A DNA stretch of 64,000 nucleotides from Climacteris rufus (Eukaryota; Chordata; Aves; Passeriformes; Climacteridae), in assembly GCA_013398175.1 (NCBI GenBank), contig VZRZ01001926.1, positions 282,598 through 346,597 on the forward strand. Reading direction: 5' to 3'. Within the stretch, counting starts at the first letter, position 1. Each line of letters starts with the position of its first letter. A model generated the notes under the pieces. That model had not been told where the DNA came from and ran no database searches. It worked only from the letters and a program-made list of their open reading frames with translations. The position numbers were made by a program, and so were the translations under genes. Shown piece by piece: positions 61,801 through 64,000 of this stretch.

Positions 61801-64000
61801 AAGCTCCTGCTGAATAGCCAGACTGAGGATGTGATGTCTGTGAGTGGGAGCATTATATCTCCAGAGGATGTGGCACGTTTGCCAGGGACTTAAGACAAGA
61901 CGTGATTTTTGGCAGCCAGCCGCTCAAGCTATAGTGGGTAATATTCTGCTGTGCAATGGTGACTCATTTCTTCTTTCTGTCAGCGTAACAGTGTTACTGT
62001 ACCAGAGTGATACAGTATCATTTGGCACTTCAGTTAAGAACGAAGAACTATGGCGTGTTTTCTTCTCTTCGGTGTCCTTTACTCACGCATAGGCTGTTAA
62101 TGCTTTTATCTTCTGAATCTATTAACTTGCAGCTTACACAACCTGTACAAACCTCAGAGCATTCTAGAGGTGACAGCATAATCCCTAACAAAGCAACAAA
62201 AAGGCACAAAACAACCCTCCAAAAGCAACAAAGCAAGAAATCTGGCACAGAAGGATCTAAATTATTCAGAAGAACCAGCTGTTCAAGACACACATTTTGG
62301 TTGTACTTACATCTACAAACAAATTGCAAAAGGAAAGTGTCTGGTTGGATATTAACCATCCCTGATATAGGTATCAGAAAGAAAAAAGTCTTGTTCAAGG
62401 AATCCCTTAAGGAGGAAAAATTACTAGCTAATGCCAAAGATTTTTATTTCCTCTCGTCTTCTATAAACCCAGAGTTCCGAATTGTATACTGGGCCCATTA
62501 CCAAGGTGCAGCAATGAAGTTACCTGTCAACAAATGGCAACAAACAAAAACTAAGGTAACTTGTACCTTTCCCATGCTGCTCATGGATCATCTGAAATGA
62601 ATGGGTGAAAATATGACTAACCTGGCTTTTAATCACTGTACTTTAAACTTTCCTGTTCAATGTAAAAACAGTGGTAAAAACAGCATGAGAAAGGATCAAC
62701 ACAGCTTTCAGAAATCTGTCAGATTATTTCAGTATTATTTGTTATATATTCTGAGATTTCTCCCCTCAGTTATACACCATACTACTGAGATTCATTAGTG
62801 TGCATGCAATGCTAAGAAGCCATATTTATTTTCAGTGCAAAGAATAAACATTGAAATCAGAGATACTGTTGATTATTTCAAAGAAAACCCCCCACCAAAC
62901 TAAAAAAGAACAAAGATCATGAAATCAAGTTAGACTAACCTCATAATAAACCAATTAATTTTCAAATTCTGAATTTATTTTGATAAATCTGCAAAGAGCA
63001 TTATCAATTGTGTGAATAACATTAAAAAAGGATAGAGATTTTATTAGCTCTGTATTTTCTTACAACTTTTATATTTCTTTGATGCCTAAAAAATAGATTT
63101 TTTTCCTGGTGTCTCACTAGTATGCAAATTTCACCCAGAATAAAGTAACACATAACAGGATGAAAAAAAAATTCTGAAGCAAGGTAGCATTTTTTTTGGG
63201 GGGGGTGAGGGGTGGGCAGTGGAGTGTTCCCCCACAGCAAGCAAAAAATGTCTTTCACAACTGCTCGTCAAACAAGAGAAAGTCCCTTAGAACCTTCAGA
63301 CTCTTGACAAAGATTCTCGGCTAACAGTACTGGTCTAAAAAGTAGATAAGACATAGCATTTTACAAAAAGCAACCCACTGAATCCTTCAGCAAACACAGC
63401 TTGGCAATCTATCTTCAATTCAAAATAATGAGGTGGCAGGAGCGTGATGGAGAAATACATCTTCAAAACTATCACGTAAGGGAATCCAGCTGTGCTTGTA
63501 TAGTTTCCAGCTATTTGAAGGAACAAAAAGAGAGAAAAAAACCTCAACTACTAAAATGTTTAGAAACATGCAAACAGAAATATCCAAGATTATCAACTAT
63601 GCATATCAAATATATTTGCATACCAATATAAAAATCCTGTACTCATGAATATTTGTTTTTCCACGAAGCTATTACAATTAATTGCTGCAGTTTAAATATT
63701 CAAATTTTAAAGAAACATTTGTCTATATACTACCTCTTTCACATGCACATATGTTTTCCTGTGAATTTCCAATACATAACAACAAGGAAAAGAAATAATA
63801 AATTTAATTTTGACTGCATTGCGAGCCTGTCATCTTGACTGAAAATGTAACACAAAGATGCTGTTTCCAGAGAGATCCCCACTGTTAACCATCAGCTTCT
63901 CCTCCGATCTAACTGCCATCTAACTGCCTCCCGATCTACGCTTGCAATGACCCCAGTCCTGCCTGTTCCAAATCTGAATGCATTGGCTCTTCTTGAAAAT
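58881..64000. other. Unannotated AT-rich sequence to window end
   Basis: 5.1 kb with no supported gene. The longest frame is 197 codons on the plus strand (62007-62600), overlapped by a 129-codon minus-strand frame, with no recognisable domain. Homopolymers: an A-run near 59555-59566 and a T8G8 junction at 63190-63205 followed by GTGAGGGGTGGG. Short direct repeats occur at 61422-61446 and 60523-60541. Confidence 0.5.

Noticed and set aside
62007..62600. 197-codon plus-strand frame as a gene
   Set aside because: No recognisable domain, Lys/Thr/Ser-rich drift typical of AT-rich non-coding DNA, and overlapped by an opposite-strand frame.
1..64000. CRISPR array, bacterial operon, phage or other prokaryotic system
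   Set aside because: No spaced direct repeats, ribosome-binding sites or long tandem genes; the sequence is vertebrate in character throughout.

Overview
The window looks like a piece of a bird nuclear genome, most likely a songbird (passerine), and it falls in an intergenic or intronic stretch. The case for a bird is the set of CR1 LINE fragments, several ending in the avian CR1 3' signature (ATTCT followed by ATGATTCTGTGAT). The case for a passerine is weaker: it rests on ERV-type LTRs whose U3/R/U5 wording I associate from memory with passerine ERVL and ERVK families. Sparse CpG outside the LTRs, many (CA)n/(TA)n microsatellites and two N gaps fit a short-read vertebrate assembly.

I found no host protein-coding exon that I can support. 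Open frames are short (mostly 60-120 codons), overlap on both strands, and give no recognisable family. The longest are chance frames, microsatellite readings or frames that run through Ns. No tRNA, rRNA, CRISPR or bacterial-type feature is visible. What can be annotated is repeats.

Layout. 1-6.4 kb is unique sequence with a (CA/TA)n microsatellite and an AT-rich block. 6.4-10.3 kb holds an antisense CR1, an (AAGG)n run and two sense CR1 scraps. At 12.7-13.3 and 20.4-21.0 kb are two independent insertions of one LTR-like element (minus strand, about 585 bp, 7-bp target duplications). Between them, at 17.8-18.9 kb, is a 1.1-kb antisense CR1 with internal tandem duplications. A degenerate telomere-like array is at 22.45 kb. 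A decayed minus-strand LTR with an adjacent polypurine tract is at 26.3-26.7 kb. A CR1 ORF2 scrap is at 30.2-30.5 kb. A sense CR1 3' half at 34.6-35.4 kb carries an internal pentamer expansion. An ERVK-like LTR (minus) is at 40.0-40.4 kb. A solo ERVL-type LTR with perfect 5-bp target duplication and a 97-N gap is at 42.8-43.8 kb, and another LTR (plus) is at 45.8-46.6 kb. A nearly identical 211/214-bp tandem duplication is at 51.8-52.2 kb. A (CCCTT)n satellite with a 628-N gap and a 15-bp higher-order unit is at 53.76-54.53 kb. The rest, to 64 kb, is AT-rich unique sequence with a microsatellite and several short perfect hairpins.

The genes do not work together, because none is visible. The informative biology is retroelement insertion, LTR-LTR recombination to solo LTRs, and simple-repeat growth inside retroelements. 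I found no evidence of a novel multi-gene system.
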